A program made the position numbers and the translations under genes. A DNA stretch of 49,176 bases from Neocallimastix lanati (nom. inval.) (Eukaryota > Neocallimastigomycota > Neocallimastigomycetes > Neocallimastigales > Neocallimastigaceae), in the NCBI GenBank assembly GCA_016946835.1, contig JACVTC010000314.1:1-49176 (forward strand), given 5' to 3'. The notes beneath the pieces were generated by a model. The model saw only the letters and a list, made by a program, of their open reading frames with translations. It did no database searches and was not told the DNA's origin. The first letter of the stretch is position 1, and each line of letters opens with the position of its first letter. Shown piece after piece: positions 49,088 to 49,176 of the stretch.

Positions 49088-49176
49088 TCTTGAAGTACTA
49101 GATTTATTAGAAGAGTTTATCGACTTAAAAGTTGTTCAAAAATAAATACTTTTTATTTTAAATTTTACTTACTTTT

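Overview
The window is about 49 kb of extremely AT-rich DNA. Intergenic stretches are almost pure A/T with long homopolymers, and many proteins carry Asn-, Ser- or Thr-rich inserts. No gene shows an obvious spliceosomal intron. Secreted proteins with hevein-type chitin-binding domains, dibasic (KR) processing sites after the signal peptide and a GPI-like C-terminus point to a fungal setting. The composition resembles anaerobic gut fungi (Neocallimastigomycota), but that is an inference. Two blocks of genes are clearly of large-DNA-virus type (Nucleocytoviricota, in the sense of the pox/asfar-like replication and cytoplasmic transcription set).

Layout. Block 1 (about 0.66-16.7 kb): a family-B DNA polymerase (minus strand, with its C-terminal tail out of frame), two unrecognised small proteins, a D5-like SF3 helicase, the second-largest RNA polymerase subunit (RPB2-like), a uracil-DNA-glycosylase-like protein whose start codon overlaps that of RPB2 head to head, and a three-domain mRNA capping enzyme. 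Middle block (17.7-38.1 kb): a small repeat/hevein protein, a GPI-type secreted protein, an unrecognised cytosolic 489-aa protein, a 2113-aa secreted protein that looks like an internal duplication, a 1937-aa secreted multi-lectin precursor with several KR sites, and a 489-aa lectin plus triple-hevein protein. Block 2 (39.4-49.1 kb): a short RPB1-like subunit, a protein with a CCCH-type zinc motif, a D6/D11-type SF2 helicase, and a 257-aa protein that could be a single-strand DNA-binding protein.

How it fits together. Polymerase, SF3 helicase and UDG-like protein form a replication set. RPB1, RPB2, capping enzyme and D6-type helicase form a self-contained, nucleus-independent transcription set. 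No capsid, packaging ATPase or maturation protease is visible. The secreted, chitin/carbohydrate-binding proteins sit between the two viral blocks as if they were cargo. This recalls, without being homologous in polymerase type, the cytoplasmic linear killer plasmids of yeasts, which carry their own polymerase, capping enzyme and RNA polymerase together with a chitin-binding secreted killer toxin. The two main readings are (a) an extrachromosomal or integrated virus-like element of a fungus with secreted-protein cargo, or (b) a decaying endogenous giant-virus insertion next to host genes. The out-of-frame polymerase tail and the short RPB1 favour decay, a split subunit or sequence error; the otherwise long intact ORFs favour a recently active element.
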